The notes beneath the pieces were generated by a model, which worked only from the letters and a program-made list of their open reading frames with translations, was not told the DNA's origin and searched no databases. Positions 8,163-16,682 of a DNA stretch of 64,000 nt are shown here, piece by piece (the stretch's first letter is position 1; each line of letters starts with the position of its first letter). The position numbers and the translations under genes were made by a program. The DNA comes from Ectopseudomonas composti. Its GTDB lineage: Bacteria > Pseudomonadota > Gammaproteobacteria > Pseudomonadales > Pseudomonadaceae. The stretch is from contig NZ_LSSW01000031.1 in NCBI RefSeq assembly GCF_001567565.1, positions 186,001 through 250,000 on the forward strand. The letters run 5' to 3'.

Positions 8163-8930
8163 ATGAACCTGCAAGGCAAGACCCTGGCAGTAACCGGTGT
8201 CGCCTCCGGTATCGGTGCCGAGACGGCGCGCCTGCTGCGCTTTCACGGTGCGCGGGTGATCGGCCTGGATCGCAGCGAACCGCACATGAGCCTCGACGGC
8301 TTCGTCGAGATCGATCTGGAAAGCCCGGCGCGCATCGACCAGGCCGTGGCCCAGCTCCCGGCGCAGCTCGACGGGCTGTGCAACATCGCCGGCGTGCCCG
8401 GGACGGCCAACCCGCATTTGCTGGCGCGGGTCAACTACCTCGGCCTGCGCCACCTGACCGAGGCGCTGCTGCCGCGCATCGCGTCTGGCGGCAGCATCGT
8501 CAACGTTGCCTCGATCCTCGGCGCGCAGTGGCCCGAGCGTCTGGAGCAGCACAAGGCGCTGGCGGCCACTAAAGACTTCGCCGCCGGCGAAGCCTGGCTG
8601 GCGGCCAACCCGGTGCCACCACAGACCTGCTACCAGTACTTCAAGGGGGCGCTGATCGTCTGGAGCATCACCCAGGCGCAGCGCTGGTTCATGGCCCATT
8701 CGGTGCGCATGAACAGCGTGGCACCGGGGCCGGTGTTCACGCCGATCCTCGGCGACTTCGTGGCCATGCTCGGCAGCCAGCGCACCGAGGCTGACGCCCA
8801 CCGCATGAAGCGCCCGGCCTATGCCGACGAGGTGGCAGCTGTGATCGCCTTCCTCTGCGCCGAGGAGTCGCGTTGGATCAACGGCGTCAACCTGCCGGTC
8901 GATGGCGGCCTGGCATCCACTTACCTCTGA
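8163..8930 (+). CDS. calA: Coniferyl alcohol dehydrogenase (SDR family)
   Basis: A 255-residue short-chain dehydrogenase, exactly the length of CalA of the eugenol degrader Pseudomonas sp. HR199. From memory it shares CalA's unusual stretches: LDGLCNIAGVPGTANPHLL, RVNYLGLRHLTEALLPRI, MKRPAYADEVAAVIAFLCAE and ESRWINGVNLPVDGGLASTY. Cofactor motif TGVASGIGAE is at the N-terminus and the YxxxK pair is in CYQYFKGAL. CalA oxidises coniferyl alcohol to coniferaldehyde with NAD. ATG 8163 (MNLQGKT) was chosen because it follows the purine-rich AAGAGGACGCGAAAT. It is the second gene of the sigma-54-driven run. Confidence 0.88.
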   Translation: MNLQGKTLAVTGVASGIGAETARLLRFHGARVIGLDRSEPHMSLDGFVEIDLESPARIDQAVAQLPAQLDGLCNIAGVPGTANPHLLARVNYLGLRHLTEALLPRIASGGSIVNVASILGAQWPERLEQHKALAATKDFAAGEAWLAANPVPPQTCYQYFKGALIVWSITQAQRWFMAHSVRMNSVAPGPVFTPILGDFVAMLGSQRTEADAHRMKRPAYADEVAAVIAFLCAEESRWINGVNLPVDGGLASTYL

Positions 8931-9013
8931 ACCTTCGGGAGTGAACCCCCGCTGATACCGGCTGCCCTGGCGGCAGTCACTGCGTCCGTACAACAAGAAC
9001 AATGAGGAACGAC

Positions 9014-10639
9014 ATGAAGCACACACAAGCGAATACCCGCGTTCGCTCGCTGGCCCTGGCCGTGAGCCTGGCCAGCAGCGCGCCGGCCATGGCCGCGCAG
9101 ATCGATCTGGGCGACAGCGACTGGCAAATGCGCTGGGACAATACCCTCAAGTACAGCCAGGCCTGGCGCCTCAACCGTGCCGATGACCGGCTCACCAACG
9201 CGCCCACGGCCAATGGCTTGTTCCCCTCGATCCAGAGCCAGGGCGACCGTAACTTCAGCCGGGGTCTGGTTTCCAATCGCCTCGACATCCTTTCCGAGAT
9301 GGATCTGAGCCACCAGAACTACGGCCTGCGCCTCAGTGGCGCGGCCTGGTACGACCGCGTTTACAACGAGGACACCGACAGCCGCGAGCAGCCGCATTTC
9401 CTGCCCAAGACCCGCGACCTGCATGGGCGTGATGCCGAGCTGCTGGACGCTTTCGTCTACCTGCGCGGTGAGTTGGGGGAAAGCTCGCAGGGGGTGCTGC
9501 GTCTCGGCCGCCATAGCCTGGTCTACGGCGAAAGCCTGTTCTACGGCGCCAACGGTATCGGCGCGGCGCAGGGGCCGACCGATGTGGTCAAGCTGCTCAG
9601 CGTGCCAGGCACCCAGTTCAAGGAGATCCTGCGCCCGGTCAACCAGGTTTCCGGGCAGTTGCAGCTCACGCCACGACTGTCGGTGGGCGCCTACTACCAG
9701 TTCGAATGGGAGCGCTCCAGCCTGCCAGGTGCGGGCAGCTACCTGAGTGATAACGACCTGATCGGCGAAGGTTCCGGATCCATTACCGATGTCACCGGTG
9801 GCCTGACCCTGCATGCCAGTGACATCGAGGCCAAGTACAGCGGCCAGGGCGGCGTGCAACTGCGCTTCAAGCCCGAGGACACCGAACTGGAGCTGGGCCT
9901 GTACGCCGCGCAATACCACGACAAGGCGCCCAGCGGCCTGTACGGCTACGTCAACACCGCCGGGCCGTCGCCGGTGCTCTCCAGCTACCGCCAGGTGTTC
10001 GCCGAGGACATCAAGACCGTTGGTGCCAGCTTCTCCACCGCCTATGGCGACTTCAACTTCGCCGGTGAGGCCTCGTTGCGCTGGAACGCGCCGCTGGTCA
10101 GCAACCTGCAGGTGATCGCACCGGGCCAGGCGGCGGATAACGACGGTGAGGCGCGTTACGCCAAGGGCCGCACCGCGCACGTCAACCTCTCGACCATCTA
10201 CCTGCTGTCGCCGTCGGCGCTGTGGGACGGTGGTTCGATCCTCGCCGAACTGGCGTGGAACCGCACGCTGAGCGTCACCGACAACCGCGCCGCGCTGGAC
10301 AGCAACACCACCCGCGATGCCACCGCACTGCGCGTGCTGGCCGAGCCTGCTTACTTCCAGATCGCCGATGGCCTCGACCTGAGCGTGCCGATGGGTTTTG
10401 GCGTGGTGCTCGATGGCCGCTCTTCTGCGGTGAGCAAGTCCGGCTTCGGCAACACCCATGCCGGCGACTGGAGCGTGGGCCTCAAAGCCACCTACCTGCA
10501 GCGCTGGGAGATGGGCCTGAACTACGTGAACTTCTTCGGCGCCCCGGAGGCCGGCCTGCGTGAAGACGGCAACTTCAGCTACGCCCAGTCGCTGGCTGAT
10601 CGCGACTTCGTCTCGCTTTACCTGAAGACCACTTTCTAA
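9014..10639 (+). CDS. DUF1302 outer-membrane protein (porin-like)
   Basis: A 541-residue protein with a signal peptide (MKHTQANTRVRSLALAVSL, cleavage near PAMAA-Q). A long region of alternating aromatic and polar residues ends in a terminal phenylalanine (FVSLYLKTTF), typical of an outer-membrane beta-barrel. It matches the DUF1302 family. ATG 9014 is preferred over 9002 because GAGGAAC lies at the proper distance before it. The gene is 14 bases upstream of a DUF1329 gene, the constant partner of DUF1302. Members occur in clusters for hydrophobic substrates such as aromatics, steroids and fatty acids; the molecular function is not established. Confidence 0.85.
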   Translation: MKHTQANTRVRSLALAVSLASSAPAMAAQIDLGDSDWQMRWDNTLKYSQAWRLNRADDRLTNAPTANGLFPSIQSQGDRNFSRGLVSNRLDILSEMDLSHQNYGLRLSGAAWYDRVYNEDTDSREQPHFLPKTRDLHGRDAELLDAFVYLRGELGESSQGVLRLGRHSLVYGESLFYGANGIGAAQGPTDVVKLLSVPGTQFKEILRPVNQVSGQLQLTPRLSVGAYYQFEWERSSLPGAGSYLSDNDLIGEGSGSITDVTGGLTLHASDIEAKYSGQGGVQLRFKPEDTELELGLYAAQYHDKAPSGLYGYVNTAGPSPVLSSYRQVFAEDIKTVGASFSTAYGDFNFAGEASLRWNAPLVSNLQVIAPGQAADNDGEARYAKGRTAHVNLSTIYLLSPSALWDGGSILAELAWNRTLSVTDNRAALDSNTTRDATALRVLAEPAYFQIADGLDLSVPMGFGVVLDGRSSAVSKSGFGNTHAGDWSVGLKATYLQRWEMGLNYVNFFGAPEAGLREDGNFSYAQSLADRDFVSLYLKTTF

Positions 10640-10653
10640 GAACAACAGGTGCA

Positions 10654-12018
10654 ATGACTATGTTTAACAAGAACCTGATGATGACCCTGTGCAGCCTTGC
10701 CTTGCTCACCGGTGGCCTGGCACAGGCCGCCGTTAGCCCTGATCAGGCCGCGCGCTTGAAGACTGACCTGACCCCCATGGGCGCTGAGCGCGCCGGCAAT
10801 GCCGACGGTAGCATCCCGGCCTGGGACGGCGGTTACACCCAGGCACCGGCCGGCTATAAACGTGGCGACAAACGCGCCGATCCCTTCGCTGGCGAGAAGC
10901 CGCTGTACAGCATCACTGCCGCCAATATGGGCCAGTACGGCGAGCAATTGGCCGAAGGCACCAAGGTGCTGCTGAACAAGTACCCGGACTACCGCCTGGA
11001 CGTGTATCCGACCCATCGCAGCGCCGCCGCACCGCAGTGGGTGTACGACAACACCTTCGCCAACGCCACCCGTGCCCAGGTTGACGTGCCGACCGAGAAG
11101 GTCAGTGGCGCCTACGGCGGCATTCCGTTCCCGATTCCGCAGAACGGTGCCGAGGTGCTGTGGAACTACCGCCTGTCCTGGCAGGGCGGCGACACCATCA
11201 GCGCGCCGTTCGACACCTGGCTGATGACCGCTGGCGGCAAGAAGGTGCAGGCCACCCGTGCCAAGTTCAGCTACCAGTTCCCGTACTACTTCGAGGAGGG
11301 CAACCTGGAGAGCTTCGGTGGCAAGTACCAGTGGGGCAAGCTGTACACCGAGCTGCCGTCGTCCAAAGCTGGTGAGGGCCTGATGACACACTGGGACGTC
11401 GACCCCGCCGCCCGTGCCGCCTGGCAATACCTGGTCGGCCAGCGCCGCGTGCGCCGTGCGCCGAACATCGCCTACGACACCCCGGACTTCGTCACCTCTG
11501 GCGTTGGTCTGTTCGACGAGGCCTTCATGATCTTCGGCCCGACCGATCGCTACGACCTCAAGCTGGTGGGCAAGAAAGAACTGCTGGTGCCCTACAACAA
11601 CAATCGAGCCGGCCTGGCCAAGAGCGATGATCTGGTTCAGCCGCGCTTTCTCAACCCGGATCTGGTGCGCTGGGAGAAGCACCGCGTGTGGGTAGTTGAA
11701 GCCACGCTCAAGTCGGGTAAGCGCCACGTGGTGCCGCGCCGCACCTACTACGTTGACGAGGACTCCTGGCAGGTACTGCTGGTTGACGGCTATGACGCTC
11801 AGGGCCGTCTGGGGCGGCAGATGTACAGCCTGACCCTGCTGGCACCGGATATGCCGGCACTGACCGCGCAAGTGATGTGGGGCAGCTACAACCTCGACAC
11901 CGGGGCCTACTTCCTCAATTCCTCGAGCAACGACCTGAAAGAGCAGTACCACGCCATTGAGCGGCCGTCTGCCACGTTCTTCACTCCTGACGCCATGGCC
12001 AACTCCAGCATCCGTTGA
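10654..12018 (+). CDS. DUF1329 periplasmic/outer-membrane lipoprotein-carrier-like protein
   Basis: A 454-residue exported protein. The signal sequence is MTMFNKNLMMTLCSLALL through LAQAA. Family hallmarks are the early TPMGAERAGNADGSIPAWDGG, the YPDYRLDVYPTHRSA segment and the C-terminal W-x-V-x-A-TLKSGKRHV / YYVDEDSWQVLLVDGYD region. The DUF1329 fold resembles LolB, a lipid-binding half barrel. ATG 10654 follows AGGT. It is tightly coupled to the DUF1302 gene upstream (14 bases) and is followed by a YCF48-like gene. A role in moving a lipid-like or aromatic compound across the periplasm is inferred from fold and context. Confidence 0.87.
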   Translation: MTMFNKNLMMTLCSLALLTGGLAQAAVSPDQAARLKTDLTPMGAERAGNADGSIPAWDGGYTQAPAGYKRGDKRADPFAGEKPLYSITAANMGQYGEQLAEGTKVLLNKYPDYRLDVYPTHRSAAAPQWVYDNTFANATRAQVDVPTEKVSGAYGGIPFPIPQNGAEVLWNYRLSWQGGDTISAPFDTWLMTAGGKKVQATRAKFSYQFPYYFEEGNLESFGGKYQWGKLYTELPSSKAGEGLMTHWDVDPAARAAWQYLVGQRRVRRAPNIAYDTPDFVTSGVGLFDEAFMIFGPTDRYDLKLVGKKELLVPYNNNRAGLAKSDDLVQPRFLNPDLVRWEKHRVWVVEATLKSGKRHVVPRRTYYVDEDSWQVLLVDGYDAQGRLGRQMYSLTLLAPDMPALTAQVMWGSYNLDTGAYFLNSSSNDLKEQYHAIERPSATFFTPDAMANSSIR

Positions 12019-12072
12019 TGCGAGCGCCCCGGGGCGGTGCTGCCTGCTGCCCCGACCTTCGAGGAGGTTTTG

Positions 12073-13134
12073 ATGAAAGTCTTAGCGAAAGGGCTCAGCG
12101 GCCTTGCCCTGGTGCTGGCCGGTGTTTTCGCCCTTGGCGTGCAGGCGGCTCCCGCCGTGCTGGAGCGCCCGGCCTTGCACAGTGCCAAGGCGCAACGCAG
12201 CGTAATGCTGGATCTGGCGCGTGCCGGGCAGCGCCTGGTTGCCGTTGGCGAGCGCGGCATCATCCTGCTGTCGGATGACGATGGCGCGAGCTGGCGCCAG
12301 GTGGACGTGCCGGTCAGCGTCAACCTGACGGCCGTACAGTTCGTCGATGCGCAGCAGGGTTGGACGGTCGGCCATCTCGGTGTGGTGCTGCACAGTAGCG
12401 ATGGCGGTGAAACCTGGCACAAGCAGTTCGACGGCATTCAGGCCGCCCAGTCGATTCTGCAGGCAGCGCAGGCCTCGGGCGATGCAGATGCCATCGCGCA
12501 GGCCGAGGCGATGGTCGCCGACGGCCCGGACAAACCCTTTCTCGATCTGTATTTCCTGAATGAGCGCGTCGGCTACCTGGTCGGTGCCTACAACCTGATC
12601 CTGCGTACCGAGGACGGCGGCCAGAGCTGGCACAGCTGGATGCAGCATCTGGACAACCCGCAGGGGCTCAACCTCTATGCCATTCGCGCCTGGCGTGGCG
12701 ATCTGTATATCGCCGGCGAGCGAGGCCTGCTGCTGCGCTCGCGCGATGACGGCGAGCATTTCGCCGCCTTGCCATCGCCCTACGAGGGCAGCTTCTTCGG
12801 TCTGCTCGCCGCCCGTGAAGGCCTTCTGGCGTTCGGTCTGCGCGGCAATGCCTGGTGGTCGACCGATGGTGGCGAAACCTGGCAGGCACTGGAAACCGGC
12901 GTGGAATCGGCCCTGGCCGCGGCGCTGGAGCTGGCCGACGGCCGTTTGCTGTTGGCCGGGCAGGGCGGCGAGTTACTGGTCGCGCAGCCTGGCAGTGCTC
13001 GCGTGCAGAGCCTGCCGCTGCGACTGGCGCCGGGCCTGGCCAGCGTCGTCCAGGCGGCTGATGGCAGCCTCGCCAGTGGCGGTTTGAGTGGCATCACCGC
13101 GCGGCAAATCCCTGAACAATCGGCCCAGCGCTGA
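12073..13134 (+). CDS. YCF48/BNR-repeat beta-propeller protein, exported
   Basis: A 353-residue secreted beta-propeller. The signal peptide MKVLAKGLSGLALVLAG ends near VQAAP. Repeated blade motifs of the form (S/T)-x-DGG-x-(S/T)-W are visible: SDDDGASWRQ, SSDGGETWHK, TEDGGQSWHS, SRDDGEHFAA and STDGGETWQA. This is the photosystem II assembly factor YCF48-like or BNR family. ATG 12073 follows a strong GAGGAGG; the 36 bases upstream that are also open are not needed. In this type of cluster the protein is encoded directly before an MMPL/RND protein, which suggests it works as the transporter's periplasmic partner (inference). Confidence 0.87.
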   Translation: MKVLAKGLSGLALVLAGVFALGVQAAPAVLERPALHSAKAQRSVMLDLARAGQRLVAVGERGIILLSDDDGASWRQVDVPVSVNLTAVQFVDAQQGWTVGHLGVVLHSSDGGETWHKQFDGIQAAQSILQAAQASGDADAIAQAEAMVADGPDKPFLDLYFLNERVGYLVGAYNLILRTEDGGQSWHSWMQHLDNPQGLNLYAIRAWRGDLYIAGERGLLLRSRDDGEHFAALPSPYEGSFFGLLAAREGLLAFGLRGNAWWSTDGGETWQALETGVESALAAALELADGRLLLAGQGGELLVAQPGSARVQSLPLRLAPGLASVVQAADGSLASGGLSGITARQIPEQSAQR

Positions 13135-13180
13135 GTGACCCCGTATCGGCGTGGCACGTGCCACGTCTGAGGAGTGCGTA

Positions 13181-15571
13181 GTGAAGTTCGAGAATCCCGC
13201 CGATGCCGCGCCGACTGTCGCCGCGCATCTGGATACCTTCGATCCGCGTTCGGGCAATGTCATCGAGCGCGCCATTTTCAATCACCGCCTGCTGGTGATC
13301 CTGCTGTGCCTGGCGCTGACCCTGCTGCTCGGCTGGCAGGCGCGCGGCATTGGTATCAATGCCAGCTTCGAGAAAACCATCCCCACCCAGCATCCCTACA
13401 TCGCCAACTTTCTCGCCGAGCGCAGCGAGCTGAGCGGCGTCGGCAACGTACTGCGCATCGCCGTGGCGACCCAGCAGGGCGACATCTTCAACGCCGCCTA
13501 CCTCGACACCCTGGCGCGCCTGAATGACGAGCTGTACCTGCTGCCGGGCGTCGACCGGCCCTATATGAAGTCGCTGTGGACACCGACCACGCGCTGGACG
13601 GCGGTGACCGAAGAAGGCCTCGATGGCGGCACGGTGATCCCCGATGGCTACGACGGTTCGCCCGCCAGCCTCGACGAGGTGCGTGCCAATGTCGCCCGTT
13701 CCGGGGAGATTGGCCAACTGGTGGCCGGCGACATGCATTCGAGCGTGATCTTCCTGCCGCTGCTCGACCGCAACCCGCAGACTGGCGAGGCGCTGGACTA
13801 CGCCGCGCTGTCGCAGCAGCTGGAAGCGCTACGCGCCAAGTACCAGGACGAGGGCGTGAGCATCCATATCACCGGCTTCTCCAAGATCGTCGGTTACCTG
13901 CTGGAAGGCCTGGGCCAGGTGGCGCTGTTCTTCGTCATCGCCGTGCTGGTCAGCGTGGCCATGTTGCTGGCCTACACCCGTTGCCTGCGCAGCACCTTCG
14001 CCGTGGTCGCCTGCTCGCTGGTGGGCGTGCTCTGGCAGGTCGGGTTGCTGGCGTCGCTGGGTTATGCGCTCGACCCGTACTCGATCCTGGTGCCGTTTCT
14101 GGTATTCGCCATCGGCATGAGCCACGGCTCGCAGAAGATGAACGGCATCATGCAGGACATCGGCCGTGGTCTGTCGAACCTGGCTGCGGCGCGCATGACC
14201 TTTCGCCGCCTGTTCCTTGCCGGGCTGACCGCGCTGATCAGCGATGCGGTGGGTTTTGCCGTGCTCTGGGTGATCGACATTCAGGTCATCCGTGATCTGG
14301 CGATCACCGCCAGCATCGGCGTGGCGGTGCTGGTGCTGACCAACCTGGTGCTGTTGCCGGTACTGCTCAGCTACACCGGCGTCAGCGCCAAGGCGGCGCA
14401 GCGCAGCCTGCGTGACCAACAGGCCGGGCAAGCGCAGCATCCGCTGTGGAGCGGCCTGTCGCGCTTCGCCACCCCACGCCAGGCGGTGCTCGCGTTGCTG
14501 GTGGCGGGCGTGCTGGCGCTGGGCGGCAAGCTTGTCGGCAGCCAGTTGCAGATCGGCGATCTGGACCCCGGCGCGCCGGAGTTGCGCGCCGACTCGCGCT
14601 ATAACCGTGATGCCGCCTTCATGAACGCGCACTACGCCGCCAGTTCGGACATCTTCGTGATCATGGTGCGCACCCCCGAGGATCAGTGCACGCGTTACAA
14701 CACCCTGGCCGCGGTGGATGAGCTGGCCTGGCGCCTGGAGCAACTGCCGGGCGTGGAGGCGACCAACTCCATGGCCAGCCTGAGCAAGATGGCCAGCGCT
14801 GGCTACAACGAGGGCAACCTCAAGTGGTATGAGCTTATCCCCAACGAAGGGGCGCTGGGCGCCGTGCAAACGCGCGCCCCGCGTGAGCTGTTCAACCAGG
14901 GCTGCTCACTGCTGTCGCTTTACGTCTACCTGGCTGACCACAAGGCGGCGACGCTGGCGCGGGTGGTAGCCGAGAGCGAGGCGTTCATCGCCCAGCAGTC
15001 GCTGCCGGAGGTCAAATTCATGCTCGCCGCCGGCAGCGCCGGCATCGAGGCAGCGACCAATATCGTGGTCGAGAAGGCCATGCAGCAGATGCTCTACTGG
15101 GTCTACGGCGCGGTGATCCTGCTGTGCTGGATCACCTTCCGCAACTGGCGCGCGGTGCTCGCCGCGATCCTGCCGCTGATGCTCACCTCGGTGCTGGCCG
15201 AGGCGCTGATGGTCGGCCTGGACATGGGCGTGAAGGTGGCCACCCTGCCGGTGATCGCCCTCGGCGTGGGCATCGGCATCGACTACGCGCTGTATGTGCT
15301 CAGCGTGCTGCTGGCGCGCATGAAGGAGGGCGACAGTCTGGTCGATGCCTACTACGGCGCGCTGCTGGCCACCGGTAAGGTGGTGCTGCTGACCGGCCTG
15401 ACCCTGGCCATCGCCGTGGCCACCTGGGTGTTCTCGCCGATCAAGTTCCAGGCCGACATGGGCATCCTGCTGGCTTTCATGTTCCTGGTGAACATGCTCG
15501 GCGCGCTGATCCTGCTGCCAGCCCTGGCCTGGTTGCTGCTGCCGCGTGTCCCTCGCAAGGCGGCTGACTGA
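13181..15571 (+). CDS. MMPL/RND-superfamily transporter (HAE3-like)
   Basis: A 796-residue inner-membrane protein with two similar halves. Each half has one N-terminal helix, a large periplasmic loop and a five-helix bundle. Visible membrane segments include residues near 33-50 (LLVILLCLALTLLLGW), 230-330, 410-430 and 625-790. HSLIST-like loop motifs such as GISHGSQKMNGIMQDIG-type and GVGIGIDYALYVLSVLLARM match sterol-sensing/MMPL proteins. No membrane-fusion or outer-membrane channel gene is adjacent, as is usual for MMPL. The GTG at 13181 (MKFENPAD) follows GAGGAG. It probably moves a hydrophobic compound of the pathway or a lipid; direction is unknown. Confidence 0.88.
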   Translation: MKFENPADAAPTVAAHLDTFDPRSGNVIERAIFNHRLLVILLCLALTLLLGWQARGIGINASFEKTIPTQHPYIANFLAERSELSGVGNVLRIAVATQQGDIFNAAYLDTLARLNDELYLLPGVDRPYMKSLWTPTTRWTAVTEEGLDGGTVIPDGYDGSPASLDEVRANVARSGEIGQLVAGDMHSSVIFLPLLDRNPQTGEALDYAALSQQLEALRAKYQDEGVSIHITGFSKIVGYLLEGLGQVALFFVIAVLVSVAMLLAYTRCLRSTFAVVACSLVGVLWQVGLLASLGYALDPYSILVPFLVFAIGMSHGSQKMNGIMQDIGRGLSNLAAARMTFRRLFLAGLTALISDAVGFAVLWVIDIQVIRDLAITASIGVAVLVLTNLVLLPVLLSYTGVSAKAAQRSLRDQQAGQAQHPLWSGLSRFATPRQAVLALLVAGVLALGGKLVGSQLQIGDLDPGAPELRADSRYNRDAAFMNAHYAASSDIFVIMVRTPEDQCTRYNTLAAVDELAWRLEQLPGVEATNSMASLSKMASAGYNEGNLKWYELIPNEGALGAVQTRAPRELFNQGCSLLSLYVYLADHKAATLARVVAESEAFIAQQSLPEVKFMLAAGSAGIEAATNIVVEKAMQQMLYWVYGAVILLCWITFRNWRAVLAAILPLMLTSVLAEALMVGLDMGVKVATLPVIALGVGIGIDYALYVLSVLLARMKEGDSLVDAYYGALLATGKVVLLTGLTLAIAVATWVFSPIKFQADMGILLAFMFLVNMLGALILLPALAWLLLPRVPRKAAD

Positions 15572-15646
15572 GACCGAGCAGGTCGACGGGCGCCCGTCGA
15601 CCCGCTATGTGCCACCCAATCGTTCGCCCCATTGCAGGAGTGCCAC

Positions 15647-16576
15647 ATGATCAAGCCATTGCAGTTTATCGCCGCCAAATTACTGCGCGCGTTCGCCAAA
15701 CGGATGAAGGCGAGTTTCGTTTATGCCAGTGCCGACTATCCGCTGCAGGCGCGCCAGACCCGTTATATCGACACGCCGCAGGGGCGCGCACGCGCGCTGT
15801 TTTATTGGCCATTGGCCGGATGCGATGAATTGCGACCGGTGTACCTGAACCTGCATGGCGGCGGCTTCGTGGCTGGCGTGCCGGAGCACGATGACAGCTA
15901 CTGCCAGCGCCTGGCGCACAACCTGGGTTTCCTGGTGGTCAACCTCGACTACGTGCTGGCGCCCGAGCATCCTTTTCCGGCGGGGCTTAACCAGTGTTTC
16001 GCGGTGCTGGAATGGCTGGCGGACAACGCTACCGAGCTGGGCATCGACCCTTGGCGCATGGCCGTCGGCGGACACAGTGCCGGCGGCAACCTGAGCGCTG
16101 GCGTTGCTGCCCTGGCACGCAATCATCAGCGCCTGCGTGTAGTGCATCAGGTGATCGATTACGCCGCATTGGATCTGGCGGCGCCAGCCGAGAGCAAGAC
16201 CTCGCCGCTGGCAAAGCCGCTGCTGCGGCCCGGGCTGATGAACTTCTTCATGAGCTGCTATTTCTCCGACCCGGTGCAGGCACTCGAGCCGCTGGCCTCG
16301 CCGGTGTTGGCCGAGATCGAGCAATTGCGAGGTCTACCGCCGGCGACGCTGATTACCGCCGAGTACGACGTACTGCGCGCGGAAGGCCAGGCCTATGCCG
16401 CGAAGCTGCGCCAGGCCGGTGTCGCCGTGCAGGAACGTATGTTTGTCGGCTGTGACCATATGTTCACCCACCTGGGCCCGGATGAGTCCGCCGAGCAGGC
16501 CTGGCAACTGATCGAGGACAGCTTGCGTAGCGCCTTCGCCGAGCCGCCGGCATGGCAAACAGCACATCTTCCGTAG
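15647..16576 (+). CDS. HSL-family alpha/beta hydrolase (esterase)
   Basis: A 309-residue esterase of the hormone-sensitive lipase group. The oxyanion motif HGGGF is near residue 75, the nucleophile is in GGHSAGGNLSA, and Asp and His of the triad fit TAEYDVLRAEG and GCDHMFTH. ATG 15647 follows CAGGAG; 15632 is open but has no better site. It closes the sigma-54-driven run 75 bases after the MMPL gene. By analogy with AreA of the Acinetobacter are cluster (sigma-54 regulator, aldehyde dehydrogenase, alcohol dehydrogenase, esterase), it may release coniferyl- or benzyl-type alcohols from esters. That substrate is inference. Confidence 0.87.
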   Translation: MIKPLQFIAAKLLRAFAKRMKASFVYASADYPLQARQTRYIDTPQGRARALFYWPLAGCDELRPVYLNLHGGGFVAGVPEHDDSYCQRLAHNLGFLVVNLDYVLAPEHPFPAGLNQCFAVLEWLADNATELGIDPWRMAVGGHSAGGNLSAGVAALARNHQRLRVVHQVIDYAALDLAAPAESKTSPLAKPLLRPGLMNFFMSCYFSDPVQALEPLASPVLAEIEQLRGLPPATLITAEYDVLRAEGQAYAAKLRQAGVAVQERMFVGCDHMFTHLGPDESAEQAWQLIEDSLRSAFAEPPAWQTAHLP

Positions 16577-16633
16577 CCCGGACGCAATCCGGGCATGGTC
16601 GACTCGCAAATCCCCGGATTGCATCCGGGCTAC
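16573..16633. repeat. REP-like inverted repeat between convergent genes
   Basis: Two 21-base arms, GTAGCCCGGACGCAATCCGG(G) at 16573 and its complement at 16613-16633, pair with one mismatch around a 19-base loop. A half unit of the same family is at about 60482-60507. The element lies between the ends of the esterase gene and vanB and may act as a bidirectional terminator. Confidence 0.75.
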
Positions 16634-16682
16634 ACGGCGCCGCAAGTAGGGCGCCGTGCCTTGTTGCCGCAGGCTGCAGTCC

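Noticed and set aside
8921..10654. 577-codon minus-strand open frame
   Set aside because: It is antisense to the DUF1302 gene, which has a signal peptide, ribosome-binding site and operon context. Long antisense frames are common in GC-rich genes.
10636..11952. 438-codon minus-strand open frame
   Set aside because: Antisense to the DUF1329 gene, with no start signals.
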